Shown here: piece by piece, positions 36,720 through 45,586 of the stretch | Position numbering within the stretch: position 1 is the stretch's first letter | Layout: each line of letters opens with the position of its first letter | Source of the DNA: Shewanella sp. 10N.286.48.A6 | GTDB taxonomy: Bacteria; Pseudomonadota; Gammaproteobacteria; Enterobacterales; Shewanellaceae | Assembly: GCF_002873135.1 (NCBI RefSeq) | Contig: NZ_MCVI01000008.1 | Location: forward strand, 2,595-50,766 | Direction of reading: 5' to 3' | DNA length: 48,172 bases | Notes under the pieces: generated by a model | Database searches by the model: none | Seen by the model: only the letters and a program-made list of their open reading frames with translations | What the model was told of the DNA's origin: nothing | Program-made: the position numbers and the translations under genes

Positions 36720-36959
36720 ATTGCGATAAGAGTAATAGATCACTATCTAAGGAGCAAGTATTGTTTAAGGATATAAGCTAACTAAGATTAAAATATATTT
36801 TTTAAATGTACTGCATTAATTACAGCTTCAGCGCTTTTCGCAGCAAGCGAATAAACAGTTTAGCCATTGATAATGCGAGTTACAGCAATGTTACTGCCGA
36901 AATACTAACAAGCTACAGCTCGCTAGTTACTCGCTAACGAAAGTCTATTTAAAAGCAGG

Positions 36960-37709
36960 CTACCAATATTTTTCGACGGTAATTTGCCCTGGTGCTCGAC
37001 GTAGATTCTTCACTAACCCCTTTTCTATTAGTACCGTTTGCGCATCAGAAATCATTCCTGGATTACCACAAATAAGTACTTGTGAGTTATCTTGCGACAA
37101 GGTAACTCCAGCCGCTTGTTCAATGAGACCGCTACTTAACCCATCAGGGATACGACAAGATAAGCCGTCTTTATATTCTTCACGAGTGACAATAGGTATC
37201 AGTTCAAATTTTTCGGGGTATTGTTGCTGCAGCGCTTGTAATTGGGGTAAATAAGCCAAGTCTGCAATCATCCGCACACCGTACACCAGCACCACTTTTT
37301 CAAACCGTTGCCACGGCTCTGCTGTTTCCATAATCGATATAAAAGGCCCCACGGCAGTGCCAGTTGCCAAAAACCACAAATCAGGGCCTTGAAGTGCCCC
37401 TGAGGGGATTTCATCTAAAGTCATAAAGCCTGATGCCTTGGTGGTTACTTCGATGTTATCGCCAATTTTAAGTGCCTGTAAATCTGGAGATAACTGACCA
37501 TCTTCAACAGCGACGGCCAGCACTTCGACATAATCTTTACCGGGTGGGTTAACGATAGAGTAGGCTCTAGCAATGCGCTTATCGTCACGCATCTGACTCA
37601 GTTTAATAAACTGACCAGCAATAAATGGCTCAACATCGGCGCGAATACGCAGCGAAAACAACTTGTCATTCCAATCTATACGTTCAATTACAGTACCAGT
37701 TGTCCACAT
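36960..37709 (-). CDS. fpr: Ferredoxin/flavodoxin-NADP reductase
   Basis: FAD enzyme that moves electrons between NADPH and ferredoxin or flavodoxin. The 249 residues match the E. coli Fpr class. It has the FAD motif RAYSIVNPP, the pyrophosphate contact GDNIEVTTKASG, the NADP motif FLATGTAVGPFISI, LICGNPGMI, and a C-terminal aromatic residue (VEKYW). It lies upstream of the Fur-controlled fbp operon on the same strand but is separated by 350 bases with their own control site. It is divergent from a GltB-like flavoprotein gene. Confidence 0.93.
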   Translation of the reverse strand: MWTTGTVIERIDWNDKLFSLRIRADVEPFIAGQFIKLSQMRDDKRIARAYSIVNPPGKDYVEVLAVAVEDGQLSPDLQALKIGDNIEVTTKASGFMTLDEIPSGALQGPDLWFLATGTAVGPFISIMETAEPWQRFEKVVLVYGVRMIADLAYLPQLQALQQQYPEKFELIPIVTREEYKDGLSCRIPDGLSSGLIEQAAGVTLSQDNSQVLICGNPGMISDAQTVLIEKGLVKNLRRAPGQITVEKYW

Positions 37710-38026
37710 AGGGTAATTCCTTGATTTTAGATCTGCTATTTATCTACTGGCAGGGTCTTTAAACAACATTTGGCTAGACCTTACTGTATTAAACTATAGG
37801 TTTGATCAACGCCTTCGGCAATAGCTGGGTAAAACTGTTTTAATAGCAATCAAACTCTATCGCTTACTTATACTTAGCTAGAACAAGGTCAAATTTTTTG
37901 TCATAAATATCCCCCATCAGCCATACTGAGGATAGTCATAAATCTGCATATCTGGTTAAAATAAACGCAGATAATCACAGGCTAGCGTCAAATTTGCATC
38001 AAACAGATCATTTTTAAGGAACAAAA
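37710..38026. other. Divergent promoter region, fpr / GltB-like gene
   Basis: This 317-base, AT-rich stretch has no convincing open frame, repeat or recognised operator. AAGGA just before 38027 is the ribosome site of the rightward gene. Confidence 0.4.
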
Positions 38027-39508
38027 ATGCAGAAGAATTGGTTTATTTGGGGATTAGAAGTTTTTACGGGATTATTTCTTGCGTTTATCGCACTGTTCTT
38101 TATCGCGATAATTTATATGTATCTCGCAGATAAATTACAAACCAAGCAAGCGATTAGGCATAACTATCCAGTTATTGGCAGATTTAGATACTTATTTGAA
38201 AAACAGGGTGAATTTTTCAGGCAGTATTTTTTTGCCCAAGATCGAGAAGAATTGCCCTTTAATCGCGCCGAACGCAGTTGGGTTTATCGCGCTGCCAAAG
38301 GCATAAACCGCACCATTGCCTTTGCCTCAACCCAAAGCCACGATAAAACTGGCAGCATTATGTTTTTAAATGCGGCCTTTCCTAAATACGATTCTGATGA
38401 ACATAATGACGCTGTCATCACCATTGGTACAAACTGTACTCATCCCTATGCGACAGCGAAAGTATGCCATATATCTGCGATGAGTTTTGGTGCGCTCTCG
38501 CGCCCAGCGATTACTGCGCTATCCCATGGCGCGGCCCAAGCGGGTTGCTGGTTAAATACTGGCGAAGGCGGATTAAGTGAACATCACCTTAAAGGTAACT
38601 GTGACTTAGTATTTCAAATTGGTACCGCCAAATATGGTGTACGTAATGAGCAAGGGTTATTGGATGATCAAAAACTTGAGCAAATCGCAGCCCATGATCA
38701 GGTAAAAATGTTTGAGATTAAGTTAAGCCAAGGCGCAAAACCCGGTAAAGGCGGGATCCTACCTGGCCTTAAGGTCACCAGTGAGATCGCCGCCATTAGA
38801 GGCATTCCTGTTGGGGAAGACTCAATAAGCCCCAATGGCCATCCTGAATTTAATCAGGTCGGCGATATTCTGGATATGGTCACGCATATCCGTAATATCA
38901 CCGGTAAACCCACAGGTATCAAAGCCGTCGTTGGAGACGAGCAATGGCTCATTAATTTATGTGAAGAAATACTGCTACGAGGCATTGAACACGCGCCGGA
39001 TTTTTTTACTTTAGACAGCTCAGAAGGCGGTACTGGCGCTGCGCCGCAGGCATTAATGGACCATGTGGGTTTACCGCTTAAAGAAAGCCTGCCAATTTTA
39101 GTTAACCTGTTAAAACACAAAGGCCTCAAACAACGCATAAAAATTATTGCCAGCGGTAAAATGGTGCTGCCCTCGCAAGTGGCGTGGGCACTAGCAACGG
39201 GGGCAGACTTTATTGCCTCAGCGAGAGGTAATATGTTTGCTTTAGGCTGCATTCAAGCATTGCAATGCAACAAAGACACCTGCCCAACGGGTATCACGAC
39301 CCATAACAAAAAATTACAGCAAGGCTTAGATCCGCGCAATAAGTCGGCAAGAGTGGCAAGCTACAATCGCTCACTGCATTATGATTTAAAGGTTATTGCT
39401 CATTCTTGTGGGGTGAGTGAGCCAAGACAATTAACCCGCCATCATGCGAGAATAGTCACTGACAGTGGCGTATCTATTTCATTAGATAAGTTTTATCGGC
39501 AATACTGA
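38027..39508 (+). CDS. Stand-alone FMN/Fe-S glutamate synthase-like protein
   Basis: This 493-residue protein has an N-terminal membrane segment (about 8-32) and then the TIM-barrel synthase domain of glutamate synthase. It has the motifs NTGEGGLSEHHL, KLSQGAKPGKGGILPG, FFTLDSSEGGTGAAP and ASGKMVLPSQVAWALATGADF. The [3Fe-4S] cysteines are Cys408, Cys414 and Cys419 in CIQALQCNKDTC, with the spacing of GltB. The glutaminase and GXGXG domains of full GltB are absent, so it cannot use glutamine the usual way. It probably transfers electrons to an unknown acceptor. AAGGA precedes the ATG. Confidence 0.88.
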   Translation: MQKNWFIWGLEVFTGLFLAFIALFFIAIIYMYLADKLQTKQAIRHNYPVIGRFRYLFEKQGEFFRQYFFAQDREELPFNRAERSWVYRAAKGINRTIAFASTQSHDKTGSIMFLNAAFPKYDSDEHNDAVITIGTNCTHPYATAKVCHISAMSFGALSRPAITALSHGAAQAGCWLNTGEGGLSEHHLKGNCDLVFQIGTAKYGVRNEQGLLDDQKLEQIAAHDQVKMFEIKLSQGAKPGKGGILPGLKVTSEIAAIRGIPVGEDSISPNGHPEFNQVGDILDMVTHIRNITGKPTGIKAVVGDEQWLINLCEEILLRGIEHAPDFFTLDSSEGGTGAAPQALMDHVGLPLKESLPILVNLLKHKGLKQRIKIIASGKMVLPSQVAWALATGADFIASARGNMFALGCIQALQCNKDTCPTGITTHNKKLQQGLDPRNKSARVASYNRSLHYDLKVIAHSCGVSEPRQLTRHHARIVTDSGVSISLDKFYRQY

Positions 39509-39662
39509 TTTGGACGCACATGATCCGCAGCACTTATACCAGTAGCCGTATTATAGCTATTAGACTTATCGCTAATTAATTGGCCAGATCTAATTTTGAA
39601 CTAAGCCTCATTTAGGTGTAAAATCGTGACTTAGAGCAAGCTTTTATCAAAAGGGTTTACAT

Positions 39663-39863
39663 TTGAAAGTATCACATTCATTAATGACGCCAATGATGTC
39701 TGCAAAGACAATATCATTAACCTGTAATAACTGCGAAAGGATGTCAGAAATTGAAGGTGAGAAAATCTGTTTTAACCAAGGCGAAATCAGACGATTAACC
39801 CTTGATGCTAACGCAGAGTCAATCATTAAAATGGTTTGTAATAGTTGGTCTAAAAACGCTTAA
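39663..39863 (+). CDS. Small hypothetical protein with CxxC motif
   Basis: This 66-codon gene starts at TTG, preceded by AAAAGGG seven bases upstream, a good ribosome site. An inner ATG at 39684 is the alternative. A TAAAAT -10-like sequence lies about 40 bases upstream, and a strong hairpin terminator follows at 39979. The protein holds CNNCERM and two further cysteines, suggesting metal or redox binding. I do not recognise the family. Confidence 0.6.
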   Translation: MKVSHSLMTPMMSAKTISLTCNNCERMSEIEGEKICFNQGEIRRLTLDANAESIIKMVCNSWSKNA

Positions 39864-39978
39864 TAAGCCGTTAATAAATCGCACTATTTAAGTCTTTGCT
39901 TTAACAGTGGTGAGCGCTAAAAGTATTCCCTTAATAGGCTAAATCCATCACCAAAGGTCAATAACAGATTATAGTTAG

Positions 39979-40007
39979 CAGAAAAAGCAATTAGATTGCT
40001 TTTTCTG
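39979..40007. terminator. Bidirectional terminator between two small genes
   Basis: CAGAAAAAGCAAT (39979-39991), loop TAG, ATTGCTTTTTCTG (39995-40007): a perfect 13-bp stem with A and T tracts inside the arms. It lies between the converging genes ending at 39863 and 40086. Confidence 0.8.
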
Positions 40008-40085
40008 GCTTGGAAACTTGTGGTAATTTAAGCTTGATGGCTATTTAGCTACTATATTCGCAGCTAAACATGACTAGTCGGTGAT

Positions 40086-40334
40086 TTAAATAAAAACATC
40101 TTCGGCACTATCATCGGCTTTTAGTAAACTATCTTCACTGTTATTGTCATTGATTTTAGCCAAGGTTAAACCGCGAGTGGTAACAATCAATCCTGCGCAC
40201 AACTCATCATAAACAGTTTGTAGTTCATCTTGATTCATTTCTCGATTTTCAAGCGTTGCCATAATTGCAAACCAATCAGTAGTCACTTTATGTTGTGTAC
40301 CTTCTAAGGCTGCTATTAAAGAAATGTTTTGCAC
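40086..40334 (-). CDS. Small hypothetical acidic protein
   Basis: This 82-residue protein begins at GTG, decided by GGAGG six bases upstream. It is acidic at the C-terminus (NNSEDSLLKADDSAEDVF). The segment TDWFAIMATLENREMNQDELQTVYDEL looks helical. No family is recognised. It could be a Shewanella-specific accessory protein. It lies downstream of nothing on its strand and has its own terminator. Confidence 0.7.
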   Translation of the reverse strand: MQNISLIAALEGTQHKVTTDWFAIMATLENREMNQDELQTVYDELCAGLIVTTRGLTLAKINDNNSEDSLLKADDSAEDVFI

Positions 40335-40472
40335 CCACGACCTCCATACCTAGATTTAATTACCAACTAACTTCCTACTTACCTATACGAACTCAATCCT
40401 TTCAAGGCAATTAATACTAATTATACACAAAAACGCCACTATCAAAGAGATAAAACTGCTAACAGCCACTTA

Positions 40473-42260
40473 TCAGAGGGAGAGCGCCTGCTCATTTTGA
40501 ATTTTCCATAGTTTGGCATAGACCCCATTAAGCGCTAACAAGGTGTTATGGGTCCCTTGTTCAGCCACCATTCCATCTTTAAGTACCACAATTTTATCGG
40601 CATCAATAATGGTGGATAATCGATGTGCCACCACCAAACTCGTATGACCTTTAGCAGCATCTTTTATCGCCGTTAATATTGCTTGCTCTGATTTACTGTC
40701 CAAAGATGATGTCGCTTCATCAAAGACTAGTATCGGCGCAGCTTTTAATATTGCTCTGGCAATGGAAACGCGCTGCTTTTCTCCGCCAGAAAGTTTAAGA
40801 CCGCGCTCGCCGACTTTAGTATCCCAGCGCTGTGGTAATGACTCAATAAACTCAGTTAAATTCGCCAGCGCTACTGCACTTTTAACTTCAGCTTCAGTCG
40901 CATCAGGGCGACCATATTGGATATTTTGAAAAATGCTATCGTTAAACAAAACAGTATCTTGAGGGACGATTGCAATAGATTGCCGCAGCGCTTGTTGCGA
41001 TAGGCCTCTAACATCTGTGCCATCGATACTAATAGCGCCAGAGTTTACATCATAAAAGCGAAACAACAGTTTTATTAAAGTGGATTTTCCGGCGCCGCTT
41101 TCACCCACCACTGCGACTTTTTGTCCCGCTGGTACAGTGAAGCTCACCCCTTTAAGAATGGGTCTGTTATCGTAATTAAAGTTCACATCATGAAATGACA
41201 ACGCGCCAATCGTTGGCGAGATATCTGTGGCATTCGCTTTATCATTAATGCTGGGCACTTTATCCAATAAATCAAACATCCGCTCAATATTAGCCAGTGC
41301 CCCGCGTATTTCACGATACACAAAACCCAAGAAATTTAACGGGATAAACAGCTGCATCATAAAAGCATTAATTAATACAAAATCACCTAAGCTCATATTA
41401 CCTGCGGTAACTTCTGAAGCGGCTAGCCACATCATCGCCGTCATCGCCACAGCGATGATTAACGCTTGGCCCGCATTTAAAGCAAATAATGATAGACGGT
41501 TTTTACGTTTTGCGACCTCCCACTGCTCTAGTGCAGAATCATAGCGATTTGACTCATATTGCTCATTATTAAAGTATTTAACTGTTTCATAATTTAATAA
41601 GCTGTCGATGGCGCGAGTATTCGATAAAGAGTCAGCCCTTGCAGCATCCCTAACATAGCCGGTGCGCCACTCAGTGGCCACAATTGAATAACCAATATAA
41701 GCAACCACGGCAACCAAGGTAATAAGCGCAAAGCCAACACCGTAGTTATAAAGGAAAATGCCAACCACTAAAGCAATTTCTAATAATGTCGGCACAATAT
41801 TGAACACCATAAAGCGCATCAGAAAACTCACACCACTGGTGCCGCGCTCAATATCTCTTGATAACCCGCCGGTTCGTCTGTCTAAATGAAAATCAAGATC
41901 TAGGCGGTGCAAATGCTCAAATACGCTCAAGCCTAAACGGCGAATGGCTCTTTCAGTCACCCGACCAAACAAGGTGTCACGAATTTCGCCAATGACTACA
42001 TTTAAAAAGCGCACCCCGCCATATGCAAGCACTAATGCAATAGGCACAGCAACAATAGCTGCGGTGCGTTGGCCATCTAAACTGTCGACTAAGTCTTTTA
42101 AAATAAATGGCAAACCAACACTAGCAAGTTTGGCAATGACCAAACACAACATCGCCAAAAAGATGCGACCTTTAAACTCAAATAAGTAGGGCACTAATAA
42201 CCCAACGACTTTCCAATTAAGCTTGCCTACTGGTCCATCAAAATACGCCGACGGTCTCAT
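40473..42260 (-). CDS. Atm1-type ABC exporter (fused permease-ATPase)
   Basis: This 595-residue half-transporter acts as a dimer. The membrane part (residues about 20-320) carries the Atm1/ABCB7-type signature DFHLDRRTGGLSRDIERGT and YFNNEQYE. The ATPase part has Walker A GESGAGKST, signature LSGGEKQR and Walker B ILVFDEATSSLD. Relatives export glutathione-bound metals or sulfur compounds and affect iron-sulfur assembly or metal tolerance. The substrate here is inferred only from family. GGTGG precedes the ATG. It is a single gene, divergent from a small-protein gene across 369 bases. Confidence 0.9.
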   Translation of the reverse strand: MRPSAYFDGPVGKLNWKVVGLLVPYLFEFKGRIFLAMLCLVIAKLASVGLPFILKDLVDSLDGQRTAAIVAVPIALVLAYGGVRFLNVVIGEIRDTLFGRVTERAIRRLGLSVFEHLHRLDLDFHLDRRTGGLSRDIERGTSGVSFLMRFMVFNIVPTLLEIALVVGIFLYNYGVGFALITLVAVVAYIGYSIVATEWRTGYVRDAARADSLSNTRAIDSLLNYETVKYFNNEQYESNRYDSALEQWEVAKRKNRLSLFALNAGQALIIAVAMTAMMWLAASEVTAGNMSLGDFVLINAFMMQLFIPLNFLGFVYREIRGALANIERMFDLLDKVPSINDKANATDISPTIGALSFHDVNFNYDNRPILKGVSFTVPAGQKVAVVGESGAGKSTLIKLLFRFYDVNSGAISIDGTDVRGLSQQALRQSIAIVPQDTVLFNDSIFQNIQYGRPDATEAEVKSAVALANLTEFIESLPQRWDTKVGERGLKLSGGEKQRVSIARAILKAAPILVFDEATSSLDSKSEQAILTAIKDAAKGHTSLVVAHRLSTIIDADKIVVLKDGMVAEQGTHNTLLALNGVYAKLWKIQNEQALSL

Positions 42261-42629
42261 TCATTACCACCAATGATTAAATTTAAGAATGTTTATTTCG
42301 AAACTAGCTTTTACTTTTGCCACCACACTAAGTTAACACTTAGTCGCCAATTTAGTGTGACTTGATTTGAGCAAGACTAAAGAATTTGTTTTAAGCAGCC
42401 AAAATTAAATCATCATAGCGTTTATTATCGACACTAATAGCACTTTAGACTTACAGATATTATCATTTGCTAGTATCAAAGGTTATTTTTTAGCAAAAAA
42501 ACACAAAATATTGCAAAATCAGCTTGGTTTACAGTTCTGCAACGAAAAAGAATTTGCTACTCTTTACTCGTTACTTGTTAGCGATTTCCATTAATCATTC
42601 ACCTTTATTCCCAGTTCAAAGGACGCAAT
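42261..42629. other. Intergenic region with inverted repeat
   Basis: AT-rich, with no open frame worth calling. CACACTAA (42324-42331) and TTAGTGTG (42352-42359) form an 8-bp inverted repeat. Between them CTAAG-TTAACA-CTTAG forms a second dyad. Both lie about 65-100 bases upstream of the Atm1-type exporter and could be its operator. Confidence 0.5.
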
Positions 42630-42803
42630 ATGTTAGACGCAGCAAAAACGCAGGCTCCACCAATGCAATTAATTCAAACTTGGGTGTGGATGATGATTGA
42701 GTCTGGTAACCCTGAGCTTCAGGATAAGGGAAGAAATAATCTTATTTCTGCTTTTGGTAGCCTTGCAAAAGCCAATGAATATTTAGCTAATAGCAATAAT
42801 TAA
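42630..42803 (+). CDS. Small hypothetical protein, 57 residues
   Basis: The ATG at 42630 is preceded by AAGGA seven bases upstream. The protein (MLDAAKTQAPPMQLIQTW at the start, then a mostly helical stretch ending EYLANSNN) is not membrane-bound and has no recognised family. Two things support it as a real gene: the ribosome site, and a strong terminator hairpin whose left arm overlaps its last codons and stop. Confidence 0.72.
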   Translation: MLDAAKTQAPPMQLIQTWVWMMIESGNPELQDKGRNNLISAFGSLAKANEYLANSNN

Positions 42804-42829
42804 GGCGCTAAAAAGCGCCTTAATTATTG
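42794..42829. terminator. Perfect 16-bp hairpin overlapping the stop of the 57-residue gene
   Basis: CAATAATTAAGGCGCT (42794-42809), loop AAAA, AGCGCCTTAATTATTG (42814-42829). It lies between the small gene and the converging aroG, so it probably ends both, though the flanking T tracts are short. Confidence 0.8.
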
Positions 42830-42845
42830 GAGACAAGCAGCACTG

Positions 42846-43898
42846 TTAGCCGCGGCGATTTAATACGCTTTGATTTAACGTGGCTAATAGCTTTTCAGTA
42901 TCACTCCAGCCAATACATGCATCAGTTATGCTTTGGCCGTAACACAACTCCTTGCCGACCACGAGATCTTGGCGGCCTTCTTCAATGTTGCTTTCAACCA
43001 TCACCCCAAAAATATTGTGATTGCCTTGGCTAATTTGCCCAGCAACATCTTCAGCCACTAGCATCTGTTTATTAAAGTCTTTACTGCTGTTAGCGTGGCT
43101 AAAATCAATCATAATGTTAGCAGGCAATTTGGCGTTCTCTAATTGAGTTTCAATAGCACTAACATGAGGTTGGCTATAATTAGGCTCTTTGCCGCCGCGC
43201 AGAATAATATGGCAATCTGGATTACCTTTCGTGGATACAATAGCTGAGTGACCAAACTTGGTGACTGACAAAAAGTGGTGCGGAGCACTTGCTGCACCAA
43301 TCGCGTCAATCGCCACTTTAATGGTGCCATCAGTACCATTTTTAAAGCCTACAGGGCTCGATAAACCTGAAGCAAGCTCACGGTGCACTTGTGACTCTGT
43401 AGTACGGGCACCGATGGCTCCCCAACACATCATATCTGCCACATATTGCGGCGTGATCATATCAAGAAACTCACCGGCGGCTGGTATGCCAGATTCATTC
43501 AAATCGACCAATAATTTACGTGCTGTTCGTAGGCCGTCATTAAGCTTAAAGCTATTGTCCATGTAAGGATCATTGATCAGCCCTTTCCAACCTACCGTAG
43601 TACGAGGCTTTTCGAAGTAAACACGCATTACAATTTCTAGTTGATCTTTAAATTGCTCACGTAGAGCAATTAAACGCTTGCCATAATCTAAAGCTGCGAC
43701 GGGATCATGTATTGAACAAGGGCCAATAACAACAAGTAAGCGATCATCTTGTTTGTTTAAAATTCTATGAATGCTATCTCGTGCATTAAACACTGTTGCT
43801 GATGCTGCTTCTGACGCCGGAAATCGCTCTAAAATAGCAATTGGGGGCAATAATTCTTTTATCTCATCAATTCTAACGTCATCATTTTTGTAATACAT
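42846..43898 (-). CDS. aroG: DAHP synthase (3-deoxy-7-phosphoheptulonate synthase)
   Basis: First step of aromatic amino-acid synthesis: phosphoenolpyruvate plus erythrose 4-phosphate. The 350 residues align throughout with E. coli AroG: DDVRIDEIKELLPP at the start, LLVVIGPCSIHDP, the metal/PEP-binding EKPRTTVGWKGLINDP, GARTTESQVHRELASGLS, and IMIDFSHANSSK. Feedback type cannot be proven, but similarity is highest to the phenylalanine-sensitive enzyme. A 15-bp perfect palindrome lies 35 bases upstream of the ATG. Confidence 0.94.
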   Translation of the reverse strand: MYYKNDDVRIDEIKELLPPIAILERFPASEAASATVFNARDSIHRILNKQDDRLLVVIGPCSIHDPVAALDYGKRLIALREQFKDQLEIVMRVYFEKPRTTVGWKGLINDPYMDNSFKLNDGLRTARKLLVDLNESGIPAAGEFLDMITPQYVADMMCWGAIGARTTESQVHRELASGLSSPVGFKNGTDGTIKVAIDAIGAASAPHHFLSVTKFGHSAIVSTKGNPDCHIILRGGKEPNYSQPHVSAIETQLENAKLPANIMIDFSHANSSKDFNKQMLVAEDVAGQISQGNHNIFGVMVESNIEEGRQDLVVGKELCYGQSITDACIGWSDTEKLLATLNQSVLNRRG

Positions 43899-43932
43899 AG
43901 TTTATACAACTCCAGCAAACAGTTATTTATGC

Positions 43933-43947
43933 CAACGTTAAACGTTG
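43933..43947. promoter_or_regulatory. 15-bp palindrome upstream of aroG
   Basis: CAACGTT-A-AACGTTG is a perfect 7-1-7 palindrome ending 35 bases before the aroG start. It resembles an operator dyad, but the regulator is unknown. It is not a TyrR or TrpR consensus. Confidence 0.6.
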
Positions 43948-44179
43948 AGCAGTAAAGCATTACGGACAGCTTTATATTTCAAACACTAGCATACAATAAA
44001 ACATCCAATCTACGGTTTTATCAAATTATTCAATTTAAATTACTGTTATTAAATAGCTTTCATATTCAAAATATAAAATATCTAATAAATTCATTCATTT
44101 CTAAAATTATCTTCAATTCAATTCGCTTTAATCTTGAGTCTGTTCCTTCGATTATTGCTATCAAAATATATCAAGCAAT

Positions 44180-44213
44180 AAAAAACCACTTGCAGCTAAC
44201 ACGCTGTAAGTGG
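44180..44213 (-). terminator. Terminator of the transglutaminase-like/TPR lipoprotein gene
   Basis: On the plus strand CCACTTGCAGC (44186-44196) pairs with GCTGTAAGTGG (44203-44213), with one mismatch. On the minus strand six T follow (44180-44185). Confidence 0.88.
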
Positions 44214-44237
44214 CTAAAGTAACTAGGCCTTATTATA

Positions 44238-45461
44238 TTAATGGCGCATCATAGCTTGCAGCTTACCTTTATAACGATCTTGATTGGTCTCATCATGGCT
44301 AAGATCTAGCGCCTTTTGCATGGTTTTCTTGGCACGTCTTTGATCGCCTGTTGCCCAGTAGGCACGGGACAAACCAAAATAAAACTCATGGCGGTAATCC
44401 GCCCGTTCAACCGCACGTTTGTACCACACTAAGGCTTCTTGATATTGCTTTTCAAAATACGCCTCTTGGGCCATATCAAAGTAATAGAATGGGTTATTAA
44501 TGCGGGCTAATTCAAGAATTTTATGAACCTGTTTCCACTCTTCTAGTCGCTCTTGCTCACCTAATATTAATGCAAGATTATACAGGGTAGTGATATTTTT
44601 AGGTTCTAACTGAAGCACATAGCGATAGGCTTTTTCTGCCCGTTCATCTAATCCTTTATGACGATAAATCACCGCCAGAGTGTTAATACTATTGACGTGA
44701 TACGGGTCTAACTCAATAGCCCGTTTTACCAATGCATACGCTAAGTCGTAGTCACCGCGTACTAATGCTTCTGCTGCAACATTATTAAAGTACATTCCAG
44801 ATAAGGTTTGTTTATTAATTTGCTTAACACGGTATGAGCGTATTGAGCGCTCAGGCAAAAAATCCACTAATATGTCCGAACCGTGAAGACTAATACTATT
44901 GGGAGCGTCACGGTGCAGTAGTTTCATATTTACGTGACCATTTACGAGGTAAAAACCTCCCCTTCTATCCCATATGGGTTCTACATCAATATCTTGAAAC
45001 TTTACAGGGACATCAAGTACCTGTGCGATAGCAGTTGTCAGTACCACCAGCGACATGCAGTTACCCGCCCGCTCAAGGGCTGTCACGCTGGCCATTCGGG
45101 TGTAGTGATCTCGATATTCAAAGCCCCCCTCTTGAGCATTGATGTATTCAGCAAGCCAAAGGTTTACCGGTATTTTAAGGCCGTTAACGCCACCTGAGCG
45201 AGCAAAATCACGCTGTATTTCAGTAACTATCTCATCAGGTAAATTGTAAATCTCTGCTGTAGCGGGAATATCTACCTCATTAAAATAACTATCGTTAAAT
45301 AAGCCACTGACATTAACCTTGGCTTTATTGATACTCGACGTGCTAGAGCAGCCTGAAATAAAAATCAATATTAGTAAATAAAAACAGAGATTAAGGCGTG
45401 AAAAACCAAAAGATTGAATTATTAATGAATTTTTCGAAGAAACGTCATCATGATGCAACAT
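44238..45461 (-). CDS. Lipoprotein with transglutaminase-like domain and TPR repeats
   Basis: The start may be ATG 45461 (407 residues, GGGG upstream) or ATG 45476 (412). Numbering here is from the longer form. A lipoprotein signal ends at SGC (Cys43). A transglutaminase-like domain follows with a visible triad: Cys140 in ERAGNCMSLVVL, His181 in VNGHVNMKL, and Asp205 in ILVDFLP. At least four TPR units fill the C-terminal half (for example YDLAYALVKRAIELDPYHVN and DERAEKAYRYVLQLEPKNIT). This layout resembles SirB1-like and other TPR-transglutaminase proteins. The substrate is unknown, and the protein probably works in the periplasm on peptides or protein partners. Confidence 0.82.
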   Translation of the reverse strand: MLHHDDVSSKNSLIIQSFGFSRLNLCFYLLILIFISGCSSTSSINKAKVNVSGLFNDSYFNEVDIPATAEIYNLPDEIVTEIQRDFARSGGVNGLKIPVNLWLAEYINAQEGGFEYRDHYTRMASVTALERAGNCMSLVVLTTAIAQVLDVPVKFQDIDVEPIWDRRGGFYLVNGHVNMKLLHRDAPNSISLHGSDILVDFLPERSIRSYRVKQINKQTLSGMYFNNVAAEALVRGDYDLAYALVKRAIELDPYHVNSINTLAVIYRHKGLDERAEKAYRYVLQLEPKNITTLYNLALILGEQERLEEWKQVHKILELARINNPFYYFDMAQEAYFEKQYQEALVWYKRAVERADYRHEFYFGLSRAYWATGDQRRAKKTMQKALDLSHDETNQDRYKGKLQAMMRH

Positions 45462-45586
45462 AATTCTACCCCACATAAAAGCCTATCATTAAGCATAGAA
45501 GTTAGTGGCAGAATTGCGATTTTGAAAAAGTTACAAAAGATGAATGTAAAAAGCTTAAGCCAGTGGCGAATATTTGAATTTCATTA

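Larger units (their letters stand above)
43899..44237. other. aroG promoter region
   Basis: This 339-base, very AT-rich stretch includes the palindrome at 43933-43947 and, at its far end, the terminator of the TPR lipoprotein gene. No TyrR box (TGTAAA-N6-TTTACA) is visible. Confidence 0.5.

Noticed and set aside
38854..39252. Open frame of 132 codons opposite the GltB-like gene
   Set aside because: It is antisense to conserved FMN-binding motifs, and its composition looks like a reverse-strand shadow.
43899..44180. TyrR box at aroG
   Set aside because: No TGTAAA-N6-TTTACA dyad was found. Only the unrelated CAACGTT palindrome is present.
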